The notes under the pieces: generated by a model
What the model saw: the letters and a program-made list of their open reading frames with translations, nothing else
What the model was told of the DNA's origin: nothing
Databases searched by the model: none
Shown: piece by piece, positions 23,994 to 30,740 of the stretch
Position numbering within the stretch: the first letter of the stretch is position 1
How the letters are laid out: each line of letters opens with the position of its first letter
Made by a program: the position numbers and the translations under genes
NCBI GenBank assembly: GCA_022783305.1
Contig: JALEWQ010000086.1
Span: forward strand, 1-34,932
Origin: Trueperella sp.
GTDB lineage: Bacteria; Actinomycetota; Actinomycetes; Actinomycetales; Actinomycetaceae
Reading direction: 5' to 3'
DNA length: 34,932 nt

Positions 23994-24284
23994 CTGACAC
24001 TCCTTTTGGTAGTTGTCCGACCTTGATAAGTGGTCGACACCCATGAACAAATATCGACATGACGGCTGAACCGTAGCGGGAGCTGCAAATGAGCTCGACT
24101 AAATCCCAACGCACCGTTGCGCTGATACCAATGGCTTAGTGCTTGTAGCGTAGCACCGGAGGTTTCGCCGCCGCAAGGTTTTCAAAAGAGAGCAATGGTC
24201 TTGTTCTTGCCTACCACAAGCCTACATTTGACCCGCATTTGGCAGTACGCGGCGATTGTCGGAGGGCCTGGATAGGCTGGGGGT
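23994..24284. promoter_or_regulatory. Divergent promoter region with a leaderless -10 signal for the PfkB gene
   Basis: This 291-nt region lies between the minus-strand small membrane protein and the plus-strand PfkB kinase. TAGGCT at 24273-24278 is followed by exactly 6 nt and ATG at 24285. There is no ribosome binding site at normal distance (GGAGGG lies 18 nt upstream), so the kinase mRNA probably starts at or next to its A of ATG. TTGACC (24228-24233) is a possible -35 for another start but is badly spaced for TAGGCT. No gene is seen. Confidence 0.5.
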
Positions 24285-25508
24285 ATGAGTGAGAACGCAG
24301 AGGTTATTGCGGCGGGTCCGATCTTTCTTGACGTCATCCAGTACGGGCTCGAACACGCGCCGCGGCCCGGCGAGGAGCAGTGGGTAGCAGGCGGCGCCGT
24401 CATGGCCGGCGGCGTGGCGAACCAGGCGATCGCGTGCGCACGGCTCGGCCTGAACGTGGAAGTAGTGACAAATGTCGGCGCGGATAGGGCCGGGCGCTGG
24501 GTGGCCGAGATGCTCGCGGAGGAAAACGTGGGGCTGGAAGGATCCACGCGTGAGGGCAATCAGTCGGTGACGGTAGCGCAGGTACTGGGCGGAGACCGCG
24601 CGTTCACCACATACGGTGACGGCGCGTGCCCGGACCTGCCGGGCACCGTGCTCGCGCAGCCGCCGGGCTTCCTCGTGGCCTCCATCGACTACCTCGCGCG
24701 CAACTTCGACCGCCTGAAGCGGCTGCGGGGCGCGGGGACCGTGGTCGTGGCAGACACGGCTTGGGACCCCACCGGGCGCTGGGATCGCGCCGACCTCGAC
24801 CCGCTGGCCCAAGCCGACATCTTCGTCCCCAACGCCGCCGAAGCCCTCGCCTACACGCGGGCGGGGAGCGTGCGGGAAGCCGCCAAGCGGTTGTTGGAGC
24901 TGGTGCCCACCGTGGTCGTGACCTGCGGCGGGGACGGGGCGGTGGTCGCCAGCCGGCCCACGTGCGTGCTGACTAGGGATGACGGGCTGGGTGAGGCCGG
25001 CGGGCTGGCAGGGGCTGACGCGCTAGCTGGCTCCGCACATGCCGGCGCGGGTCCGCTGGGCGCGCTGGTCATCGAGCTGCCGGCGATCGACGTGGAGGCC
25101 AAAGACACCACCGGCGCCGGCGACTCGTTCACCGCCGGGCTCGTGCGCGCACTCGCCCGCGGAGCCAAACTATCCGAGGCAGTCGTGCTCGGCCAGGTGG
25201 TGGCGGCATGGACGGTGCAGCGACTGGGTGGCTCAGCGGCGCCCACCTGTGCTGACCTGCGGGATTGGGCGGAGTCGGGCCAGCTGTGCTGGGCACTCCC
25301 CGCCGATTCAGCTGGGTCAGAACAGCCGGGTGCCGGGGGTGAAGCGACATTCGCGGGACGATTTGGGCCGTATCTGCGTATATACGTAGATGAGGCCGAA
25401 ATCGTCCCGCGAAAGTCCGCCCGCCCGGGTGCCGGCTCCGGTGCAGGCCCGGCTGACTGGCCGACAATCCCAGACCCCGCGGCCATAGTGGCCGCCTACG
25501 CCGGCTAG
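24285..25508 (+). CDS. PfkB-family carbohydrate kinase with C-terminal insertion
   Basis: A ribokinase/PfkB-fold ATP-dependent sugar kinase of 407 residues, longer than the usual 300-340. Seen: AGPIFLDVIQYG at the first strand, GGAVMAGGVANQAIACARLG (the first PfkB signature region) near 35-55, and the second signature DTTGAGDSFTAGLV near 271-284, with the catalytic Asp in GAGD. The kinase fold appears to end near residue 330. The remaining tail contains residues 356-377, encoded by a 64-bp palindrome, in a Gly/Ala/Pro-rich stretch. A coherent ending (DWPTIPDPAAIVAAYAG) follows, as if the tail had been interrupted in frame. The stop is 6 nt from the convergent ribose-type transporter operon. 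The substrate is unknown; a sugar imported by that transporter is the natural guess. Confidence 0.88.
   Translation: MSENAEVIAAGPIFLDVIQYGLEHAPRPGEEQWVAGGAVMAGGVANQAIACARLGLNVEVVTNVGADRAGRWVAEMLAEENVGLEGSTREGNQSVTVAQVLGGDRAFTTYGDGACPDLPGTVLAQPPGFLVASIDYLARNFDRLKRLRGAGTVVVADTAWDPTGRWDRADLDPLAQADIFVPNAAEALAYTRAGSVREAAKRLLELVPTVVVTCGGDGAVVASRPTCVLTRDDGLGEAGGLAGADALAGSAHAGAGPLGALVIELPAIDVEAKDTTGAGDSFTAGLVRALARGAKLSEAVVLGQVVAAWTVQRLGGSAAPTCADLRDWAESGQLCWALPADSAGSEQPGAGGEATFAGRFGPYLRIYVDEAEIVPRKSARPGAGSGAGPADWPTIPDPAAIVAAYAG
25350..25413. repeat. 64-bp near-perfect palindrome inside the PfkB coding sequence
   Basis: Arms 25350-25381 and 25382-25413 abut with no spacer. 28 of 32 positions are complementary and two more form G-U pairs. 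The outer 15 bp pair perfectly (TTCGCGGGACGATTT with its complement), and the centre is CGTATATACG. The 11-mer CCGGGTGCCGG occurs on both sides (25326-25336 and 25425-25435), 99 nt apart. Removing one copy plus the intervening DNA would keep the reading frame. Confidence 0.9.
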
Positions 25509-25514
25509 CGCCCG

Positions 25515-26561
25515 CTAGTCGTAGACCGCCTTCTGAATGTCGGGGTCATCAAGATTGCTGGCGTCGTACCAGTAGAAACCGGAGTCGATCTCATGCTCGA
25601 TCGCCTCCCCCTTCGCGGCGGCCACCGCCTTCTCCACCGCGATGTAACCCATCTGATACGGGTTCTGCGTAACCGCCCCGGCCATCGCGCCCTCGCGGAT
25701 CAGACCGATCTGCACGGCGCCCGAATCGAAGCCGATCACCTTGACGTCACGCCCGGTACGGCGCACGGTCTGCGCGGCGGCGACCGCGCCGTCATCGTCG
25801 GTGGCGAACATGCCACCAAGGTCGGGGTGCGCCTGTAGGATCGCGGCAGCCTGCTGCTCAGCCTTGGCCTGGTCGGAATCGTTGTACTGGACGTCCACCA
25901 CCTCCACGCCGGGGGCGTTCTCGGCAAGCCAGTCGATGAAACCGTCGCGGCGGTCGATGCCGGTCACCGACGTGGAGGACTGCGCAAGCACCGCCACCTT
26001 CCCCGTCCCGCCGAGCAACTCAGCCATGTGCGCGGCGGCCTCGGCGGCGGCGGCACGGTTGTCGGTGGCGACTGTCGACAGCGGGATGTCCGATCCCGGC
26101 ACGCCCGAATCGAAGGCGATGACGGGGATGTGTGAGTCCACGAACTGCTGCAACGCGATGACGGAGGCGGAGGAATCGAGGGCGGCGAACACGAACGCGT
26201 CCGGGTGCTGGACGTGGGCGAGGTTGATCTGATCCACCTGCCGCACGACGTCAGACTCCGTATCCGGCCCCGAAAACCTCACGTTCACCCCAAGATCCTG
26301 CCCGGCGTCCATCGCGCCGGCCTTGACGGCGGCCCAGAACGGGCTCGCGTACCCCTTCGCGACGACTGCGATATCCATCCGCCCATTGGCCTCCGAGACC
26401 CGCTCGCCCAAGCCCGCACAGCCACTCAGGCCGAGGGCGAGCGCGACGGCCGTGGTGAGGGCCGCGAGCGCGGTGGCGGCCTTCCGCCGGCGCGTTGTCT
26501 GCCCGCGCGTTTCCCGCCGGCGCGTCATGTGCCCCTGCCTTGTCTGCCCGCGTCCCAACAT
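25515..26561 (-). CDS. Ribose-type ABC transporter substrate-binding lipoprotein (family 2)
   Basis: Periplasmic-binding-fold sugar receptor (RbsB-like), 348 residues from the start at 26561. That start shares its A with the permease stop codon (TAATG), suggesting coupling. A second possible start lies at 26528. The N-terminus is very Arg-rich, followed by a hydrophobic core and lipobox LSGC (Cys48), so it is a lipoprotein. The mature part has DIAVVAKGYASPFWAAVKAG, DAFVFAALDSSASVIALQQF and VIGFDSGAVQIGLIREGAMAGAVTQNPYQMGY, all characteristic of the ribose/galactose-binding family. It is last in the ATPase-permease-receptor operon. The ligand (pentose, hexose, polyol or autoinducer-like sugar) is not determinable here. 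Confidence 0.92.
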   Translation of the reverse strand: MLGRGQTRQGHMTRRRETRGQTTRRRKAATALAALTTAVALALGLSGCAGLGERVSEANGRMDIAVVAKGYASPFWAAVKAGAMDAGQDLGVNVRFSGPDTESDVVRQVDQINLAHVQHPDAFVFAALDSSASVIALQQFVDSHIPVIAFDSGVPGSDIPLSTVATDNRAAAAEAAAHMAELLGGTGKVAVLAQSSTSVTGIDRRDGFIDWLAENAPGVEVVDVQYNDSDQAKAEQQAAAILQAHPDLGGMFATDDDGAVAAAQTVRRTGRDVKVIGFDSGAVQIGLIREGAMAGAVTQNPYQMGYIAVEKAVAAAKGEAIEHEIDSGFYWYDASNLDDPDIQKAVYD

Positions 26562-27610
26562 TATGCCGACGCCTTCGGCTTGCGCCGCACGTCTACAAAC
26601 ACCGCGATGAGCACGATGATGCCGAGCACGATCTTCTGGTTCTGGTCGGACATGCCGAGGTGGACGGCGCCGTTGCGGATCGTGGCGATGAGGATGGCAC
26701 CCACCACCGAGCCGAACACGGAGGCGTTACCGCCGCGCAGCGAGGCCCCGCCGAGCACGGCTGCCGCGATGGCGTACATCTCATAGGACTGACCCACGTC
26801 CGGTTTGCCCGAGGCCAGCCGCGACGCCATGAGCACGCCGGCCAGGCCGGTGAACGTGCCGGCGAGCGCGTAGACCCGCCACTTCCAGCGTTGCACGTTA
26901 ACGCCGGAAAGCTCGGTGGCCTCCTCGTTCGAGCCCATCGCGAGCGCGTAACGCCCGATCAGCGTGTGCTTGAGCAGGAAGTGCGCGAGGATCGCAGCCA
27001 GGATGCACAGGTAGATCGCGTTGGTCAGCCCGAAGGTCTTGCCGTTGCCGAGGGCGAGGAAGGGCACGAAATCGTTGAGCGGGATCGAGGACGTCCCCGT
27101 GATCGACAGCGCCGCACCCCACGCCACCAGCATCATCGCCAGGGTCGCCACCATGGGTTGCATGTTCAGCTTCGCCACGAGAAATCCGTTCACGACGCCG
27201 AGCACCAGCCCAGCCAGGATTCCCGCGAGGACGCCGGCCGCGATGGCCAGCCATATCGGCCCGCCCACCTTCGTCATCGTGAGGGCCGCGATCACGCCCG
27301 TGAACGCCATGCCGAATCCGGGGGTGAGGTCGATGCCGCCGGTTGCGATGACGAACGTCAGCCCGAGGGCCAACAGGATGTAGACCGAGGCGTCCAGCAG
27401 TAGCGCCGAGATGTTGCCCAGGTCGAGGAAGTAGGGGCTGGCCATCGCGAACACGGCCACGAGCACAAGCTCCGAGGCCACGATCAGCACCTGCGCCGGG
27501 TGCTTGGCGTACAGCCTGCGAAGCGGGCCGCCGCCCTTCTTTCGTTCGCGCACCTTGATGCCGACGCCTTCGGCGTCCGGCCTCACGCTCGATTCGACGT
27601 TGCCGTTCAT
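26561..27610 (-). CDS. Ribose-type ABC transporter permease (CUT2)
   Basis: Single permease of a CUT2 (Rbs/Ara/Xyl-type) importer, 349 residues. The start at 27610 overlaps the ATPase stop by 4 nt (ATGA) and follows AAGGAGAAGC. After a charged N-terminal tail of about 40 residues there are eight to ten membrane segments, including LGNISALLLDASVYILLALG and TFVIATGGIDLTPGFGMAFTG, the conserved GGIDLS-like motif of RbsC. Also seen are GRYALAMGSNEEATELSGVN, the cytoplasmic loop contacting the ATPase, and AIAAAVLGGASLRGG near the C-terminus. Spacing shows co-translation with both neighbours. Substrate unknown. Confidence 0.94.
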   Translation of the reverse strand: MNGNVESSVRPDAEGVGIKVRERKKGGGPLRRLYAKHPAQVLIVASELVLVAVFAMASPYFLDLGNISALLLDASVYILLALGLTFVIATGGIDLTPGFGMAFTGVIAALTMTKVGGPIWLAIAAGVLAGILAGLVLGVVNGFLVAKLNMQPMVATLAMMLVAWGAALSITGTSSIPLNDFVPFLALGNGKTFGLTNAIYLCILAAILAHFLLKHTLIGRYALAMGSNEEATELSGVNVQRWKWRVYALAGTFTGLAGVLMASRLASGKPDVGQSYEMYAIAAAVLGGASLRGGNASVFGSVVGAILIATIRNGAVHLGMSDQNQKIVLGIIVLIAVFVDVRRKPKASA

Positions 27611-29112
27611 GCTTCTCCTTCTGCCGCAACAAATCGCGTTGCCAAATCCATGATGTTCTCCTGCGTCGCCTCGGCGTTGTCCAGGATCCCGGTGAGCCGG
27701 CCCTGGCACATGACGCCGATGCGGTGGGCGACTCGCTGCAGCTCGGCGATCTCCGAGGAAATGACCACGATGGCCTTCCCCTGCGCCGCCAGCGACTCCA
27801 TGAGTGAATAGATGTCGTCCTTGGCGCCCACATCCACCCCGCGCGTGGGCTCGTCGAAGATGAGGACGTCGCAGTCGCGGGCCACCCACTTCGCGATGAC
27901 CACCTTCTGCTGGTTACCGCCCGAGAGCGTCTTGACCTTCTGTTCCACCGAGGGGGTGGCGATCGCGAGCTCCCCCACGGACCGCTCGGCCACCTGCCCG
28001 GCGTGCGAATCGTCCACGACGCCGCGGCGCGACCACCTAGCCAACGACGGTAGTGCCACGTTCTGCGTCAGCGACTGTTCCAGCAGGAGCCCATAGTGCT
28101 TGCGGTCCTCCGACAGGTAGCCGATCCCCCCGCGCACGGCGTCCTCCACGGACGCGGCGAGCAGGGCCTTGCCGGAGACGACGACGTCGCCCGCCTCCTT
28201 CTCGTCCGCCCCGACGATCGCCCGCGCGGTCTCCGTCCGGCCCGCGCCGACCAGGCCGGCCAGCCCGAAGATCTCCCCGGCGTGGACCGTGAAGGACACG
28301 TCGCGGACGATGCCGGCGCTGAGGTGGCGCACTTCCAGCTTCGGTTCGCCGCCGGGGTAGGGTTCGGGGCGGTGGGAGGTGTCGATGACGCGGCCGACCA
28401 TGAGCGCGATCATGTCCTCGCGGGTCAGCTCCGGGGTGGGGTGTGAGGCGACGATGACGCCGTCGCGCAACACCGTGACCTGCGTGCACAGCTCCTGGAT
28501 CTCCTCCAGGCGGTGAGAGATGTAGATGACGGCGCGCTCGCCGCCGGCGATGAATTCGCGAACGATTCCGTACAGCTGGACGACCTCGTGCTCCGAGAGC
28601 GCGGCTGTCGGCTCGTCCATGATGAGGATGCGGGCGTCCATCGAGAGCGCCTTGGCGATCTCCACCATCTGCTGGCCGGCCACCGTCAGGGTGCCGAGCC
28701 GAATCGTGGGGTCGATGTTCAGGCCGACCTTCTTCAGGATGTCGCGGGCGCCGGCGGCCATGGCGGCGTCGTCGATGAAGGGCCCCCGGCGTGGCTCGCG
28801 GCCGAAGTAGATGTTCTGGGCGACGCTGAGGTCGGCCATGAGGTTGAGCTCTTGGTGAATGAGGGCGATGCCGCGGCGCTGGGCGTCGAGCGGGCCGGTG
28901 AGGGTGACGGGTTCGCCGTCGAGGAGCACCTGGCCGGTGTCGGCGCGTTCAACGCCGCCGAGGATCTTCATCAGCGTGGACTTGCCCGCGCCGTTTTCAC
29001 CTACGAGTGCGTGGATCTGGCCGGCGCGGAGTTTGAAATCGACGCCGTCCAGAGCCTGCACGCCCGGATAGCGCTTGCAGATCGAGCGCGCTTCGAGAAG
29101 CATATGACACAT
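27607..29112 (-). CDS. Ribose-type sugar ABC transporter ATPase, duplicated domains
   Basis: RbsA-type ATPase of 501 residues with two ABC domains in one chain, as is normal for CUT2 systems. Domain 1: Walker A GENGAGKST at residues 38-46, a signature-like LTVAGQQMVEIAKAL and Walker B ILIMDEPTAAL. Domain 2: a degenerate Walker A region (GLAGLVGAGRTE), signature LSGGNQQKVVIAKW and Walker B LIFDEPTRGVDVG. Degeneracy of the second Walker A is standard for this family. Possible starts are at 29112 and 29103; ribosome binding is weak at both. It is first in a three-gene operon and divergent from a GntR-type regulator. Confidence 0.95.
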   Translation of the reverse strand: MCHMLLEARSICKRYPGVQALDGVDFKLRAGQIHALVGENGAGKSTLMKILGGVERADTGQVLLDGEPVTLTGPLDAQRRGIALIHQELNLMADLSVAQNIYFGREPRRGPFIDDAAMAAGARDILKKVGLNIDPTIRLGTLTVAGQQMVEIAKALSMDARILIMDEPTAALSEHEVVQLYGIVREFIAGGERAVIYISHRLEEIQELCTQVTVLRDGVIVASHPTPELTREDMIALMVGRVIDTSHRPEPYPGGEPKLEVRHLSAGIVRDVSFTVHAGEIFGLAGLVGAGRTETARAIVGADEKEAGDVVVSGKALLAASVEDAVRGGIGYLSEDRKHYGLLLEQSLTQNVALPSLARWSRRGVVDDSHAGQVAERSVGELAIATPSVEQKVKTLSGGNQQKVVIAKWVARDCDVLIFDEPTRGVDVGAKDDIYSLMESLAAQGKAIVVISSEIAELQRVAHRIGVMCQGRLTGILDNAEATQENIMDLATRFVAAEGEA

Positions 29113-29331
29113 CCCAACTTAGCTGAGCCGTGAAACGGACGTGCCCTGAAGCGAGATTCGTTGAAATCGCGCGGATTACGGCGTGCCGGGGCGCGGCTCA
29201 TTCGTGAACATGCACCACTATATGTCATGACAAATGGCTTTACCAGCGCCGTCTCGCCGCGTGGCTAGAATGGGTAGGTGGCCTCCACGCGCCGCGCGTG
29301 GACGAAAGAGGACGGAACACGAGGAGGAAAC
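29113..29331. promoter_or_regulatory. Divergent promoter region of the ribose-type transporter and the GntR regulator
   Basis: A 10-bp palindrome, TGTCATGACA (29223-29232), lies next to a minus-strand -10 candidate, TATAGT (29222 to 29217), that would give the transporter operon a leader of about 100 nt. On the plus strand, TAGAAT (29266-29271) followed by 6 nt and GTG (29278) is a -10 for the regulator. The palindrome sits between the two promoters, where one bound GntR-type dimer could control both. GAGGAGG (29321-29327) is the ribosome binding site for the ATG at 29332. Confidence 0.5.
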
Positions 29332-30165
29332 ATGGACGCCCAGGACCGTCGGCCGCGGACCTCCGCGGCAGGAGCCTCCAGGCTTCCGCGCGCCGGGCGA
29401 CGCTCCGGCGAACGCGGCTCCCCCGCCAGGTACGAGCCCGCCGTCGAGCTCGACCGCAGCTCGAGCCAGCCGCTCCACGCCCAGATCTCGGCACCCATCA
29501 AGCGCGCCATCCTCGAGGGACACCTGCTGCCCGGCACCCGGATCGAGAACGAAGTCTCGATGTCGCGCCGGCTCAACGTCTCCCGGCCGACCACGCGCCA
29601 GGCGCTCCAGTCGCTCGTCGAAGGAGGCTTCCTGCTGCGCCGCCGCGGAGTCGGAACCGTCGTCGCCCCACAACCGGTACGGCAGCTCATGCGCCTGCCC
29701 TCCCTGCACGAGGAGATCATCGCCGCCGGGCACGAATCCACCACCGAGATCCTCAACTACAACCATCGCCGCGCCACCGACGCCATCGCCGCACAGCTCG
29801 CAGTGCCGATCGACTCGCCCGTCGTGGAGCTGGAGCGGCTACGCAAGCGCGACGGCGCACCCGTAGCCATCCTCTACAACTGGCTACCCGCCGCGATCAC
29901 CCCACCGCGCGACAAGCTCGAAAACCACGGGCTGTACGAGCTACTGCGAGAGGCCGGGGTGGAGCTGGCCTCGACCACGCAGTCCGTCGGCGCCGAGCGG
30001 CCCGACCGGCGCGAAGCCAAGCTGCTCGCCATCTCCCTACGCGACCCCGTCCTCACCATCGACCGCACCGCCTTCGACCCCCGCGGCGCGATCATCGAAT
30101 GGGGCTTCCACATCTACCGCGCCGACCTTTACAGGTACGAGTCCACGGTCTTCGCCCAGGGCTAA
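29332..30165 (+). CDS. GntR-family (HutC/UTRA type) transcriptional regulator
   Basis: A 277-residue regulator. The DNA-binding winged helix spans about residues 48-113 (IKRAILEGHLLPGTRIENE...LNVSRPTTRQALQSLVEGG...RRGVGTVV), the classical GntR pattern. The UTRA effector domain follows from about residue 132 (ELERLRKRDGAPVAILYNWLP; DRTAFDPRGAIIEWGFHIYRADLYRYES). This places it in the HutC subfamily, which usually senses sugar phosphates or amino-sugar phosphates. The ATG at 29332 has a strong ribosome binding site, but a GTG at 29278 lies exactly 6 nt after a -10 box and could be a leaderless start adding 18 residues. It diverges from the ribose-type transporter and is its likely regulator. 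Confidence 0.92.
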   Translation: MDAQDRRPRTSAAGASRLPRAGRRSGERGSPARYEPAVELDRSSSQPLHAQISAPIKRAILEGHLLPGTRIENEVSMSRRLNVSRPTTRQALQSLVEGGFLLRRRGVGTVVAPQPVRQLMRLPSLHEEIIAAGHESTTEILNYNHRRATDAIAAQLAVPIDSPVVELERLRKRDGAPVAILYNWLPAAITPPRDKLENHGLYELLREAGVELASTTQSVGAERPDRREAKLLAISLRDPVLTIDRTAFDPRGAIIEWGFHIYRADLYRYESTVFAQG

Positions 30166-30169
30166 GACG

Positions 30170-30195
30170 ACCGGCTACGCCGGCTCGGGCTCCGT
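30170..30195 (+). repeat. 26-bp direct repeat, left copy
   Basis: The 26 bases match 34907-34932 at 25 positions (the only difference is C at 30186 versus G at 34923). It begins 5 nt after the GntR stop. Its CCGGC-TAC-GCCGG core can form a hairpin and may also help terminate the regulator transcript. The right copy lies within the start of a protein-coding gene, so the left copy looks like a displaced fragment of that gene. The match may continue beyond the window end. Confidence 0.85.
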
Positions 30196-30224
30196 CGGGT
30201 TAATAGACAAAAGGGGGCGTGTCA

Positions 30225-30392
30225 TTAGTTTTGGATCCAGCCTTTTCGGATGTGGAGTCCGTCTTCCCAGGGGTGTTCGTGGTCGATGTGGGTGTCGATC
30301 TCGGTTGGCTGGTCGGAGTTGGGTTTGGGGTTGGGTTCTGGTCGAGCTTGGCGTGTGTTAGTGATGAAGGTTTCTAGCAGCCTAGTGCCTAG
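30225..30392 (-). pseudogene. Possible 3' remnant of an unidentified gene
   Basis: On the minus strand a stop-to-stop frame of 55 codons ends at a TAA (30225-30227). It reads through a Pro-rich linker into a protein-like tail with HEHPWEDGLHIRKGWIQN. There is no start codon with a ribosome binding site, and the frame is closed upstream by a stop at 30393-30395. It looks like the C-terminal end of a longer, lost gene, perhaps debris from the event that brought in the nitrite reductase module. I do not recognise the family, and chance cannot be excluded. Confidence 0.3.
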
Positions 30393-30442
30393 TCAGTGGC
30401 AACTCTCGCAGTCTCCCCACTATCTTTTTTCCACAGTTATAG

Positions 30443-30457
30443 ATGTAATAAATACAT
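30443..30457 (+). promoter_or_regulatory. Palindrome over the start of the DUF2249 gene
   Basis: ATGTA-ATAAA-TACAT is a perfect 5-bp inverted repeat with a 5-nt spacer, overlapping the start codon at 30456. Within it, TGTAAT (30444-30449) stands exactly 6 nt before ATG, a leaderless -10 position. There is no Shine-Dalgarno sequence. A repressor bound here would block the promoter directly. The shape recalls operators of nitric-oxide sensors, but it does not match the canonical NsrR spacing. Confidence 0.5.
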
Positions 30458-30734
30458 GAACGAACTACCTATTCAAGAATCCCATTCCTGCGGCTGCGGA
30501 CACACCCACACCGACATCCCGGTGCTCGACGCCCGCGAACTCGCTCCGGCTATCCGTCACGGGGCAATCCTCGGTGCGATTTCCCAGCTCAAGCCAGGTG
30601 GCTCGATGAACCTCATCGCTCCGCACAACCCCGTCCCACTCCTCGACCAAGTAACAGCAGCGAACGGTGACGCCATCGCAATCAGCTACGTATCCGAAGA
30701 CCCGTGGACTGTTAAGTTCACCCGCACGGCGTAA
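30456..30734 (+). CDS. DUF2249 domain protein with N-terminal Cys/His motif
   Basis: A 92-residue protein. The DUF2249 part starts at about residue 20 (IPVLDARELAPAIRHGAILGAISQLKPGGSMNLIAPHNPVPLL), a TusA-like small domain often found with nitrite, nitric oxide or denitrification genes. The N-terminal tail SHSCGCGHTHTD (residues 9-20) has a CxC and an HxH pair that could bind a metal. The ATG at 30456 is favoured; an in-frame GTG at 30396 would add 20 unlike-protein residues. No ribosome binding site is visible, so a leaderless mRNA is likely. It is first in a four-gene cluster ending in nirK, with 6 nt to the next gene. Its biochemical role is unknown. Confidence 0.8.
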   Translation: MNELPIQESHSCGCGHTHTDIPVLDARELAPAIRHGAILGAISQLKPGGSMNLIAPHNPVPLLDQVTAANGDAIAISYVSEDPWTVKFTRTA

Positions 30735-30740
30735 CGCCAC

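Noticed and set aside
30440-30460. A canonical NsrR operator upstream of the DUF2249 gene
   Set aside because: The GATG and CATG half-sites are 9 nt apart rather than the 11 of the enterobacterial NsrR consensus. It is reported only as an unassigned palindrome.
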